Assembly (NCBI GenBank): GCA_030035585.1
Contig: CM057466.1
Coordinates: 58,287,233-58,351,232, forward strand
Direction: 5' to 3'
Source: Dugong dugon
Taxonomy: Eukaryota > Chordata > Mammalia > Sirenia > Dugongidae
DNA length: 64,000 bases
Part shown: piece after piece, positions 23,151-35,700 of the stretch
Numbering within the stretch: position 1 is the first letter of the stretch
How the letters are laid out: each line of letters starts with the position of its first letter
Notes under the pieces: generated by a model
What the model was told of the DNA's origin: nothing
What the model saw: only the letters and a program-made list of their open reading frames with translations
Database searches by the model: none
Made by a program: the position numbers and the translations under genes

Positions 23151-23889
23151 ATGTTTTGCAGAGAGAAGACATTCCCAAAAGTGCAACGGATTAACTGCGG
23201 TTTGCTCGGTATCTTGGCAATCAGTTACCTACTAGCATCTGTAAAATCACGGTCTGCCTGTCAGCCACCACCTCAGCCTAAAATCTCTCTGGGACTCTGT
23301 GGAATATTTATGAAATTACCCCTACAAGTGGGGTTTTAACTGCTAGAATGTGTGTTCTGTCGGCATTCTATAGCTACTAGAGAGAATACACAGCCTTTTC
23401 TGCACACTTAATGCTGGTGGTCTCTGAGTGCACCACAAAGTCACCTACAGCATGTGGCTTTGGAAGTGTATGCTGGGAGTGAGAGCAAGGCAGCTGCTGA
23501 AAATGAACTGCCAGGCAGCCTGAGCACGAAGATAGGGATGGGCGAAGAGGCTTCAGCCACCAAAGCCCGGTTTCTTTCCTTCATTCTCTCCTTTGCTAAG
23601 AGTCCATTACATTGTCACTGTACTGAACACCTATGGCCCCTTGGGAGGCCTGGGGCCCTGGACTCACAGGCTACAGGTCACCAGGTGACATTCTCCAGCC
23701 TCTGTCGGGCCAAGAAAGCACTGAACTGGGCTGCTGCAGGGCTGCCTCTGCCGCTCAGGGCTGGGGAGAGAATGCCTTGAACAAGTCCCTTCACCTTTTC
23801 AGGCCTCAATTTCCTCAACCACCCCAAGAAGGGGGAAATGTTCTCAATATTATTACATAAAAATCAACAAGTAGTTTCCACTCATAGGT
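23151..23889. other. Unique sequence
   Basis: No gene recognised. A worn MIR-like phrase lies near 23,775-23,830. Overlapping open frames at 23,454-23,860 have no recognisable domain. Confidence 0.35.
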
Positions 23890-24445
23890 ACAGACCCAAG
23901 AGATTTGAAAGCAGGGACACAAACAGAAGCTTGTACACCAATGTTCACTGCAGCATTATTTACAATAGCCAAAAGGTGGAAACACACTAAGTGTCTATCA
24001 ACAGATGAATGGATAAACCAAATGTGGTATATTCACACAATGGATTATTATTCAGACATAAAGAGAAATGAAGTTCTGATACATACTACAACATGGATGA
24101 ACCTGGAAAACATTATGCTGAGTGAAATAGGTGAGACACAAAAGGACAAATACTATATAATCCCACTTATATGAAATATCTAGAATAGGCAAATGCATAG
24201 AGACCAAAGTTTATTAGTGGTTACCAGGGGATATGGAGAGGGTGGATATTTATTGCTTTGGGGACACTGACTTTCTGTTTGGGGTGATGAAAGACTTTTG
24301 GAAATGGATAATGGTGATGGTTGCACAACACGGTGAATATAATTAATGTTACTGAATTATATATTTAAAAATGGTTAAAATGGGAGACTTTTTGTATATG
24401 TATTTCACCACAATAAATCTTTTAATATTAAAAAACAAAACAAAA
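23890..24445 (+). repeat. L1MA-type 3' end (ORF2 C-terminus plus 3' UTR)
   Basis: The open stretch from 23,905 encodes the ORF2 C-terminal signature F-T-A-A-L-F-T-I-A-K, then S-T-D-E-W-I-N and M-N-L-E-N-I-M-L-S. It is followed by a 3' UTR with GGTGATGGTTGCACAACA and an A-rich end. The element is 5'-truncated and older than the L1 copies A-D. Confidence 0.85.
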
Positions 24446-24454
24446 ACCAACAGG

Positions 24455-24640
24455 TAGAGAATGCTCTCATTCCTGTAAAAACAAACAAAACCAGTTACGT
24501 GTGTAGAGAAAAGTCCCAAAGGATGTATTCCAAAATGTCTATGATGTTGGGATCCCATACAATTTTTCTTTTAACTTGACTTTCTAAATTTTCTATAATA
24601 AGCCTTTTGAATTTTTTGTTTTTTAATGAAGGGAGATGGA
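24455..24640 (+). repeat. L1M 3' UTR fragment
   Basis: CATTCCTGTAAAAACAAAC, GTGTAGAGAAAAGTCCCAAA and CTAAATTTTCTATAATAAGC follow the old L1M 3' UTR order. Confidence 0.5.
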
Positions 24641-25239
24641 CTAAATGATTCCTAAGGCTTTCTCTTGAACCCAGGTGGCCAGCCAGGCTCTGCATAAGGC
24701 TGCAATATGGATCAAAATTAAAGTCACAAGTTAAGGAAAAAAATTATTTTGCCTCAATAATGAACACACCCTACAGTAAAACAGCTACCAGAAAATTCAA
24801 GACCTAACCAATGAACCATGACATTTTCATTTCCACCCTCTGCCCCATGCCCGTCTTATGTCAGGGCACAGCTTGCTCTCAGCTGGTCGGATGGTTTAGC
24901 CATGGCTGTCCCCAACAGACCCCACAGTGCAGCTCAGCTTGACCCAGAATGCAGGTTGAGTTCCTGGCTCCCGTGCAACCTACTTCCCTTACTTTCATCT
25001 GTTTCCCATTAGTCCCGTCAGACTCTTCATTTTCTGGAGGTGTTTTACATATTGTACAGTCACTCATTAAGGAAAACTGCAACAGTGAAGTGTGGGGAGT
25101 CCAGTAACAACAAAGCCCTATTTAGCAGACTCTGCTTGTAACAATCACCTTCAGACTCAGTCTCTCAAGTATCACACACTCTACAGAAGAGAACCACCAT
25201 ACCCGAGTGTTTCAAAAGAGGGCCCACCAAAAAGAGCAG
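24641..25239. other. Unique sequence
   Basis: No gene or repeat recognised. Confidence 0.4.
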
Positions 25240-25450
25240 AAGCATGAGAAGCTTCTGGGTTCAAGTCCGAGCTCTTTTATTCTAGTGTAGGCAAGTTAAC
25301 ATAACATCTTTGAGTTTGCTTCCTCAGTCTAAAAGGGAAGAGACGCGTACAGTTTGAACCATGAGACTGTTATGAGAATTAAATAAGAAATGGGTGTCAA
25401 AGTACCTACCATGCTGCCTTGCTCTTTGTAAGCACTCAATCAATGCTACT
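25240..25450 (+). repeat. MIR SINE
   Basis: It follows MIR order: GGGTTCAAGTCCGAGCTC, GGCAAGTTAACATAACATC, then TTATGAGAATTAAATAAG and GTAAGCACTCAATCAATGC. Confidence 0.75.
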
Positions 25451-26519
25451 TGCGCTGCTCATCTTACTTTTATTATATCAGGTGCTCAATGAGTGTTAAG
25501 TGGATCTGGATCTAAAATCTGATTGACTAATGAGCTGCTATCTATGGAGTAAAAATTAAGTTATGTTTTGCTAACTACATGAGGAGCAAGGTCTGGGATT
25601 TCTGTTTGCTAGAGAGCATGAGAATGGGCCCTCACACTGCACAGATGAGAGGGGGCAAGGATGCCACCTTGCCTTCTTTCTACAGTAGGAGCCAATGGCC
25701 TGTGGGATGCAGCCTAAAGATGGAGTTTGTTTTCAGGCCTACCTGGGTTGGTCACCACCTCTGGGCTCTCAGGATTCTGAGCTCTTCCTCCAGCCCCACA
25801 CAACGACACAGTCACTTCTCCTCTCCTTGTCGCCACAGCACCCACAACACACTCTAACACGCATGTACATCCCAATATGCTAGGACTAAGGGAGTCACCA
25901 ACTGGTGAACTTATGCAAAACTTAACCACCCTCAGCTCCAAAGCCCAAAAGGCAAGGAGAGCCTGAGGGATGAGGAAGATGAACAGACGCTGCAAGCCTG
26001 AGAGCGTCCACAGAGAGGCTCCTGCCCCTGCTCCAGGAGAGCCCTGCGCAATGGCATTTATTTTAATTAAGTCACACGGCCTGGAAAATGGCAGGTATGC
26101 CATTTTCCTCCATTAGTCGCAGCCCTCAGTGGAAGAGTGTAGCTGACAGGGCATGGGCCTCACTTGTGAAGCATAAGCAGAACAATAAACTCTTCTGCAA
26201 GCCCACCAGGAAGTCTGAGCTCACTTTCTTTATCTTGGCAGTGAGCTAAATGGTTATTAGAATCCCTCTCCAACCACAACATTCAAGAGAACCGGTGGCA
26301 CTGCCCAGAAGAGCTAGGCACTGGCCAGTGGGTTCTTTCCTTTCCCTGGCAAGTGAAACCCAGACAACCTATAATACAAAGACAGTGCCAAAGCAAGAGG
26401 TTCGGGAGGATGCTGGGCCCAACACCCCAGTGTCCTTCCAGTGACCAATGAGAGAAGAGGTGGTACAGCACTTTAGGCTGTGCTTCCCGAGGATGGTACC
26501 ACAATTGCACCCACATCCG
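25451..26519. other. Unique sequence
   Basis: No gene recognised. A 129-codon minus-strand frame (25,714-26,103) lacks any recognisable domain. Confidence 0.35.
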
Positions 26520-27190
26520 ATATTTTTCTTTAATTGACATATAAATGAAGTGCACCACTTGTTAAATGTTCCCATCTGTAAAAAGCCATATAATCACCAC
26601 CTGGTCAAAGACACCGAATCTTTCCAGCGTCTCTCAAGGCTTCCTCATGCTGCTTCCCGATCAATATACCCCATCCCAAATCACCTCTCTCTCTGCACCC
26701 CCTTTTTTATTGCTATGGAGTATCCTATTGAATGAACAGAACACAGTTTTTTTCTCCTTTACCGACATGCGAGCTAGTTCCTCAGTTGGGGGCTATTTTA
26801 AATAAATCTGCTATGGATATTCTCAAACATGGTTTTTTTTTCCCCCCCAAATAATACCTTTATTGAGATATAATGCACATACCGTAAGATTCACCATGTT
26901 ACAGTGTACACTTCAGTGGCTTTTAGTATATTCATAGAATTGTGCAACCACTATCTAATTCCACAACTTTGAATCTGTCTTTTTGTGGATGTATGTCTTC
27001 ATTGCTCTTGGCTATATACCTAGGAAAAGGATTGCTGGGTCATGAGGTAGATGTTTAGCTTTAAAAGATATTTTCAAATATTCTTCAAACCAGAAATGTT
27101 ATCGCACATCCTCATCAACACTTGGCATTACCAGTCTTTCTAATTTTAGGCATTCTGGTGAGTGTGCAGTTCCACTCAGATCTAACACCA
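26520..27190 (-). repeat. Two abutting old L1M 3' fragments
   Basis: TTCTTTAATTGACATATAAA opens one antisense L1M 3' end; a second opens at about 26,850 with CTTTATTGAGATATAATGC. It continues through GTACACTTCAGTGGCTTTT and GGATTGCTGGGTCATGAGG. Each restarts at a 3' end, so two insertions or an internal duplication are likely. Confidence 0.6.
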
Positions 27191-27609
27191 TTTCTGTCTC
27201 AATTCACCAATTCTCTTACAACCTACCCAATACAAACTGAAAGCTGCAATTTCTCTACCAAGGATTTGTCTAACAATCTTTAGAGTGGACATCCCTTTAT
27301 TTCTTTTCAACGAACACTTGTGTAGCACTTCCAAAATGCTAGATAAAATAATAAGTCAGGTCCCCTGAGGTTCTTGCAAAACTGAAAATAGTACTTCAAA
27401 TCCTATGATGCCACTTGAGTCTGATAATCTTGACAGCAGAATAGCAAAGTGAAACAAAGAAGGAAAGGCTCTCTAGCAACACATATCAGCAGCTCTCAAA
27501 TTTTTGCTCTCAAAAACGCAAACAGCACTTCAAACGTTTCTCCATCTTCAAAGAAAAAGCTCATTCTTTTAAAGTAATAATACTAACAGCTAACAATAAC
27601 TGTTTAACA
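27191..27609. other. Unique sequence
   Basis: No gene or repeat recognised. Confidence 0.35.
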
Positions 27610-27760
27610 CATTATTTCATATCATCCTTGCAACATTTCTGGGAAACCTGTATAATTATTCCTATTTTACAGATGAGAAAACTGGTACATAGGCTAACTA
27701 ATCTGCCCAAGGTCATGCTGCTGAAGAGCGGGGTTCTTATCAAGGTCTTTCTGTCTCCAA
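27610..27760 (-). repeat. MIR SINE
   Basis: CCTATTTTACAGATGAGAAA and CTGCCCAAGGTCATGCTGC are the reverse complement of the MIR core, in order. Confidence 0.7.
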
Positions 27761-28119
27761 AACACAGGGCTATTTATCATTACCTTTACTGTCTCATATT
27801 CCTAGCCTGGAATATGACAGGTCACTCCATAAATCTCTGCTGGATATTAAATCTTCCTACAAAGCAATATGAAAAAATTTTTTCAGGGAAAAGAAAACAG
27901 TCATAAAAACCACAAGAACTGAAACCAGCTTATATAATGGGAAATGTAAATTTTTTTGGGGGGCGGTAATAATTCTTAAGCACAACTAGAGGAAAATAAT
28001 AAGCATGACTGACTTCCAAGGAGATGCAGGTTTCAAATCATAAGGACATTATCAGATATGAGTGGTTTACACAGCAGTAGCTAAATTCAGATGCCAGGGC
28101 AAGGAATAATTCAAGCAAA

Positions 28120-28280
28120 GAAGCATCTATTGTTCATTGACTATCGGCTCAGAATGGTGCTGGATGCTGTGGGAGATTCAACAATAAGCCCACTCTTCCA
28201 GCCCTTTGGTGCATTCTAGATATCTGTGAAGGACAAAATACACAAAGCATACTCCAGTGAAAGGTGAAATCTAGTAACTG
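28120..28280 (-). repeat. L2 LINE remnant
   Basis: The sequence around GGTGCTGGATGCTGTGGG and GCATTCTAGATATC follows the antisense L2 text. The flanks (27,761-28,119) show nothing recognisable. Confidence 0.35.
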
Positions 28281-28410
28281 CGAAAATCTTTCCCTCACAA
28301 AGTATGGAGCTCCCAAATCCTAATGTTTTAAGGGTGCACAAAGCAAAATAAATAGCTCTGAACGGCACGGCCAGATGGCAGCTAAGAGTCAGTGATCTGT
28401 AATATTACAA

Positions 28411-28627
28411 ACATCCCTGGGTGATACAAACGGTTAACACACTTGGCTGCTAACGAAAAGTTTGGAGGTTCAAGTCCACCCAGAAGAGCCTCAGATGAAA
28501 AGCCTGGATATTTACTTCTGAGAAGCCAACCACTGAAAACCCGATGGGGCACAGTTCTACTCTCTGACATACGTGGGATCACCATGAGTCAGGATGCACG
28601 TGACGGCAGCTGTTTGTTTTTATATTA
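28411..28627 (+). mobile_element. tRNA-derived SINE (AfroSINE type)
   Basis: Near full length: CATCCCTGGGTGATACAAAC start, GTTTGGAGGTTCAAGTCCAC box B, GGGCACAGTTCTACTC core, ATGAGTCAGGATGCACG end and a T-rich tail. Confidence 0.85.
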
Positions 28628-29029
28628 AAACCAACACCAGTTGCAGTAAGATTTCTAAGGTTGGAATGTGAGGCCTGAGGTTATGAGAGCACCCCTTAAT
28701 CTTACTTGAAGAAAAAAAAAGTTTTCACAGATGATACAGCCTATTTTTTAGGGGTAGGGTACAGATAACAATAGGTGTTTAGACCAACAAAATCAAAAGT
28801 TTTACATTCCAAGAAGATAAATCTAATATAGGGTGAAGAAAGTAAAATCTTCTTTTTTCATTTTAGGAGGGGCAGGAGCAGTCATTGTACAAAGGACTTA
28901 TGGGAGACTTGAAAACAATAGTTCCAAATTTCGTTTTCATTAAAAAACTTTAGAGGGACTTCAAAAGTCACCAAAATCCTTTGCAGTTCAAATTATGCAT
29001 CTGGAAAGAACTACCCTTTACTCATTCTT

Positions 29030-29161
29030 CCTACAATACTTATCGACTACAGGGCACTCTGCTAGGTGTTAGGGATACAACCTGGAATAAGATGTGCCTT
29101 TCTATAGGGTCACTATGAGTTGGAATTGACTCAATGGCAGTGGGTTTGGTTTTGGTTTTTG
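29030..29161 (+). mobile_element. SINE 3' end next to an L2 remnant
   Basis: 29,102-29,161 is the SINE 3' end: TATAGGGTCACTATGAGTTG, then a GGGTTTGGTTTTGG tail. Just upstream, GGGCACTCTGCTAGGTGTTA (about 29,050) is antisense L2 text. The SINE is strongly 5'-truncated. Confidence 0.7.
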
Positions 29162-29946
29162 TCCCTACATGGAACACGTAGAAACTGTTGAACTGGTGTA
29201 TGTTTTGCTGTGTATATTCTCAACAACAACAAGATAAATAAAATTATATTAAAAAAATATATATATATGCCCATCCTCCTCGGACTTCCAGGCTGATAGA
29301 TCACAAGGTATGTTGGGATTATTCTGTTATTTTTTTAATTAGCCTGATTCTTCCTTTACTTTTCCTCTCCTCACATGGAGGTGAGGAAAAGTAGCGGGCA
29401 TTTTACTTATCAAATTTTGTCAAACCACCTACTACATTCCAGGCCAGACATAACGCCACACCTGGAAAATTGTACAGAAAACACACAAAGCATGAAATGA
29501 GGAATAATGACCTGAGGGGAGTCAGAAAAGAAATAAGAGAGAACTCTCGGATACAGATGCAACCAAGGGCCTGCTCCTCTGTGCAGCCCCTACTCCAGAA
29601 GTCACACAGTAAAAACACAGATGTGGAAATGTCACCAGGCAGACTCTGTTCCCACACTCTTCCCACCCCTTCCCCGACACCCTCCACTAAAAAAGTGCAC
29701 AGAAACAATACAATAAAATTACAAATTCAGTCTAACAGCTAGTTGGGTTGACCTGGTACCAGGCAATTAGTTGTTGACTCACAAAACTTGTCTTGCCTCA
29801 TATTTGACTAACTGACTGGCTATTGTGAAGTCATATAAACAAGCAAAACCTGTTTGTACTTAACTGTCTGGCCTCAAAGGCAGACACAGTCTACTTATAT
29901 ATAAACAAAAACAACATCAAAAATCTTAACCTAAAGTACAACTGGG
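29162..29946. other. Unique sequence
   Basis: No gene recognised. A short (AT)n run lies near 29,257. Bases 29,935-29,946 are the probable target duplication of L1 copy B. Confidence 0.4.
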
Positions 29947-31333
29947 GAGGCAGGGCCAAGATGGCAGAGTACTCAGACAGTTCCTGTGGTCCTTCTTAAA
30001 TCAAAGACCTGAAAAAACAAGTGAACCAATTATATATGAAATCTAGGAGCCCTAAACATCAAAGGCATAGCTGAGGAACAGGATTGAGTGGCGGGGGTGG
30101 GAGCGAGAGACAGTTTGGAAGCAGCGAGGAGTTGCCAGACCTGACGCAGCAGGAACTGGCACACTGCAGGCCGGATCGGCTGGTGTGCATGGTGAGGCAA
30201 GCAGTGGCATTTGAGATAACGTTTTCCACATCGGGAGAGACCAAGTGGCAGAGAGTCTACTCAAGCCTCTAGAACCAGTGAAAACCAGCGCTCAACAGGC
30301 AAAAAAAAAAAGCACATGCGTCTAACCCACCACACAGATGAAAAAAACACCCTGTTTAGGAAGTCTCTCTCTCCTATTTACCTGCCTCCTCCCTGCTCTA
30401 CACCAGGTCCCGGGCCAGCTTCAGCAACTGCAGTATCCCCTGGGTCGGAAGTAGGACCCGTCACCTGCCCGGAGCCATTCTCCTAGCCTTGGAGAGGGAA
30501 CAAATTAACAAACAGGAAAAAATAATCTGCCAGCTCCCCTAAGCCAGGAACTCAGGGCAGGTTAAGCTCCTTTGCCTAGGCATAGGCATGAGGGGTCCAT
30601 GGACTTTGAATGCCTTTCACTCCTGTATAGACCTGTGTGGGCCCATTTCAACAGCGTAGGCCCTAATAAGCACAATACAACAGGGTATATACCTGAAGTC
30701 TAACTTCATCTGTTAGCTATATGGTAGAGTGGCAGGTTTATGACATTTGACACTTCTCTGCCCATTAAGCAGGGTAATCACCTACCCACATCAGGGACCT
30801 GAGGGCTGGTGGCTCCACCCACGCCACCTAACCACCAGTGACAAGGGTCCAAGAATTAACTGTCCCTCTTGGTCCTTACAGCCAACAGCACTGGGTGCCC
30901 ACCTTCTGGATGCAAAACCCACCCACCTATGCACTCTAGGGAACAAGGACATGCTTTCCTCTCAGACACTCAGAGGCAGCCATTGGCTTCCTGCCTTGCT
31001 CAGAGCATGACTCCCTACTGCAGCCAGATACCTGCGCCTACTCCAATCACTCCTGCCTGTCTAGGACTGTAGGTGAGAGTCTGCGCCACACACATGGTGA
31101 CTGACTACCTGGACACCTCACCTTAAATCATACAAGAAAAGTAAACAGACTTCTAGGCTCACATACCTAGTAACATATCTAACCACCTGATGACAGGACA
31201 TTAGAGCTTCAAAGGCGTCAATAATCAAACTAGCTCACACCAACCAGCCTATCTGGGCATATCAAAACAAAACAAAACATGAAGCTAGGACACAGTAATC
31301 AAATATAAAATAAATAAATATAGTAACTTATTG

Positions 31334-32316
31334 ATGGCTCAGATACAACAGTCAATATCAAATCACATAAACATGCAGACCAGGATGGCTTCAGCAAGTA
31401 CCCCAAACAAAGAATCAAGACATTGTCCAGAGGAAGAGAACTTCTTGGAATTACTGGAGGTAGAATACAAAAGATTAATATACAGAACTCTTCAAGAAAT
31501 CAGGAAGGAGACCAGTCAAAACGCAGAACAAGCCAAGAACACACAGACAAAGCAATAGAGGAACTTAAGAAGATTAGATAAATGCATAATGACAAATTTA
31601 ACAGGCTGCAAGAATCCATAGAGAAATAGCAATCAAAAATCCAGAAGAGTAACAATAAAATTTCAGAATTAGACAACTCAATAGAAAGTCATAGGAGCAG
31701 AATTGAGGCAATAGAATTCAGAATTAGTGAGGTTGAAGAAAAAGCAGTTGACACCAACTTATGTGAAGAAAAATCGGATAAAAGAATTTAAAAAAATGAG
31801 GAAACTCTAAGAATTACGTTGGAGTACCACAACAGCGGTACCAGAACAGAAAATACAGAGAGAACTGGTGAAGATTTGTTGGCAGAAAACTTCACTGATA
31901 TCATGAAAGATGAGAAGATACCTATCCAAGATGCTCATCAAACCCTACACAAGGTAGATGCCAAAAGAAAGTCACCAAGACATATTATAATCAAACTTGC
32001 CAAAACCAAAGATAAAAAGAGAATTTTAAGAGCAGCTAGGGATAAATGAAAAGTCGTCTACAAAAGAGAGTCAATATGACCAAACTCAGACTACTCAGCA
32101 GAAACCATGCGGGCAAGAAGGCAATGGGATGACATATATAAAGCCCTAAAGGAAAAAAATTGCCAGCTAAGAATTATATATCCAGCAAAACTGTCTCTCA
32201 ACTATGATAGTGAAATTAGGGCATTTCCAGATAAAAAGAAGTATAGGGAATTTGCATAAACCAAACCAAAATTACAAGAAATACTAAAGGGAGTCTTCTG
32301 GTGAGAAAATCAATAA
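31334..32316 (+). pseudogene. L1 copy B ORF1, broken
   Basis: Start M-A-Q-I-Q-Q at 31,334 matches copy A. The first 74 codons are open, with the L-L-E-V-E-Y-K-R-L-I-Y segment before the coiled coil. A TAG follows, and the coiled coil and RNA-binding region continue with further stops. The S-P-R-H-I-I-I-K segment is at about 31,970. The protein could not be made whole. Confidence 0.9.
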
Positions 32317-32764
32317 CACCAGATAACAACCCAAGACTAGAAGACAGGACAGAGCATCCAGATATCAACCTAGATAGGGAAGTCATAAAAATAAATTAAA
32401 GCTAAAACACTATAAATAGGGAAAAAGAGACATGAATACATAAAAGATGACAATATTAAAACAAAAAAGAGGAACTAAAAAAACATAGTCATAGATTTTT
32501 CATATGGAGAGGAAGTCAAGGCAATATAAACAAATAAAATACTGGTTTAAACTTAGAAAAATAGGGGTAAATACTAAGGTAACCACAAATGAAACTAACA
32601 ACCCTACAAGTCAAAATAAAAACAAGAAAAACATAAAGCCTCAGCAAATACAAAACCGACAACGATGAAGAAGATGAAAAGAAAATACATAAAAAAAAAG
32701 ACACAGCACAGAAAATTAAGCAGAACAAAGAAACTGTCAAAAACACACAAAAAAAGACATCAAA

Positions 32765-35700
32765 ATGAAAACACTAAACTTGTACCTATCAATAGTTATG
32801 CTGAATATAAACGGACTAAAAGCACCAATAAAGAGACAGAGAATGGTAGAATCGATAAAAAAACACAATCTGTCTATATGCTGCCTACAAGAGACACATC
32901 TTAGACTTAAAGACACAAACAAACTAAAACTCAAAAGATGGAAAAAATATATGTCAAGCAAACAACACTCAAAAAAGAGCAGAAGTGGCAATATTAATCT
33001 CTGACAAAATAGACTTTAAAGTAAAATCCACCACAAAGGATAAGGAAGGACACTATATAATGATTAAAGGGTCAATACACCAGGAGAACATAACCATAAT
33101 AAATAATTTACACACCCAATGACAGGGCTCCAAAATACATAAAACAAATTCTATTAGCATTGAAAAGAGAGACAGCTGCACAATAATAGTAGGAGACCTC
33201 AACACACCACTTTCGGTAGAGGACAGAACATCCAAAAGAAGCTCAATAAAGACATGAAAGATATAAATGCTACAATAAACCAGCTTGATTTCGTGGACAT
33301 ATATTGAACACTCCACCCCACAGCAGCCAAGTATACTTTCTTTTCCAACGCTCATGGATCATTCTCCAGAACAGACCACATATTAGGACATAACACAAGC
33401 CTTAACAGAATCCAAAGCGTCGAAATATTACGAAGCATCTATTCTGACCATAAAGCCATAAAAGCAGAAATCAGTAACACAAAAAGCAAGGGAAAAAAAT
33501 CAAACATATTGAAACTGAACAATGCCTTGCTCAAAAACTACTGGGTTACAGAAGAAATTAAGGATGGAATAAAGAAATTCACAGAATCAAATGAGAATGA
33601 AAACACACCCTACCAGAACCTTTGGGACACAGTAAAAGCAGTGCTCAGAGATCAATTTATAATAATAAATGCATACATCCAAAAAGAAGAAAGTGCCCAA
33701 ATCAAAACATTAACCCTACAACTCGAACAAGTAGAAAGAGGGCAGCAAAAGAAGCCTTTGGGCACCAGAAGAAAGGAAATACTAAAAATTAGAGCAGAAT
33801 TAAATGAAATAGAGAATACAAAAACAACTGAAAGAGTAAACAATCAAAAGCTGGTTCTTTCAAAAGAACAACAAAATTGATAAACCACTGGCCAAACTGA
33901 TAAAAGAAAAACAGGAGAGGAAGCTAACAACTCAAATAAGAAATGAGATGGGCGATATCACAACAGATCCAACTGAAAAGAATCGTAACAAAATACTATG
34001 AAAAATTATACTCTAACAAATTTGAAAATCTAGAGGAAATGGACAAATTTCTAGAAACTCACTACCTACCTAAACTAACACAAACAGAGGTGGAACAACT
34101 AAATAAACCTATAACAAAAGAAGAGATTGAAAAGGTAATTTAAAAACTCCCGACAAAAAAAAGCCTTGACCCTGACAGTTTCACTGAAGATTTCTATCAA
34201 ACTTTCAGAGAAGAGTTAACACCACTACTACTATTTCAGAGCACTACTACTATATTCAGAGCAGAGTATTTCAGAGCATAAAAAAGGATGGAATACTCCC
34301 AAAGTCATTCTATGAAGCCAGCATAACCCTGACACCAAAATCAGGTAAAGACACCACAAAAAAACAAAATTACAGACCAATATCCCTCATGAACATTGAC
34401 ACAAAAATCCTCAACAAAATCCTAGCCAATAGAATTCAACAACATATCAAAAAAAAAAAAAAAATTCACCATAATCAGGTGGGATTTATACCAGTTATGC
34501 AGGGATAGTTCAACATTAGAAAAACAATCCATGTAATCCATCACATAAATAAAACAAAAGACAAGAACCACATGATCTTATCAAGCAATGCAGAAAAGGC
34601 ATCTGACAAAGTCCAACACCCATTCATGATAAAAACTCTCAGCAAAAGAGGAATAGAAGAGAAATTCCTCAACATAATTAAGGGCATTTATACAAAGCCA
34701 ACACCCAACATCATCCTAAATGGAAAGAGTCTGAAAGCATTCCCCTTGAGAATGGGAAGCAGACAAGGATGCCCTCTATCACCACTATTATTCAACATTG
34801 TGCTGGAGATCCTAGCCAGAGCAATTAGGCTAGAAAAAGAAATAAAGGGCATCCAAACTGGTAGGGAAGAAGTCAAAGTAATCTCTATTTGCAGATGATA
34901 TGATCTTAGACACAGAAAACCCCAAGGAATCCACAAGAAAACTACTGGAATAGAAGATTTCAGCAAAGTTTCAGGATACAAGATAAACATACAAAAATCA
35001 GTTGGATTCCTCTACATCAACAAAGAGAACTTCCAAGAGGAAATCACAAAATCAATACCATTTACAATACCCCCAAGAAGATAAAATACTTAGGAATAAA
35101 TCTAACCAGAGACATAAAAGACGTACACAATGAAAACTACAAGACACTACTGCAAGAAATCAAAAGAAACTTACATAAGTGGTAAAACATACCTTGCTCA
35201 TGGATAGGAAGACTCAACATTGTGAAAATGTCTATTCTATCCAAAGCAATCTACAGATACAATGCAATACCGATCCAAATTCCAACGGCATTTTTTAATG
35301 AGATGGAGAAACAAATCACCAACTCCATATGGAAAGGGAAGAGGCCCCAGGTAAGTAAAGCATTACTGAAGAAGGGGAACGAAGTAGGAGGCCTCACACT
35401 ACCTGATTTTAGAACTTATTATATTGTCACAGTAGTCAAAACAGCCTGGTACTGGTATAACAACAGATACATAGACCAATGGAACAGAGTTGAGAATCTA
35501 GATATAAGCTCATCCACCTATGAGCAGCTGATATTTGACAAAGGCCCAAAGTCCATCAATTGGGGAAAAGACAGTCTCTTTAACAAATGGTACTGGCATA
35601 ACTGGATATCCCTCTACAAAAAATTGAAACAAGACCCATACCTCACACCACACACAAAAACTAACTCAAATGGATCAAAGACCTAAAGATAAAATAGAAA

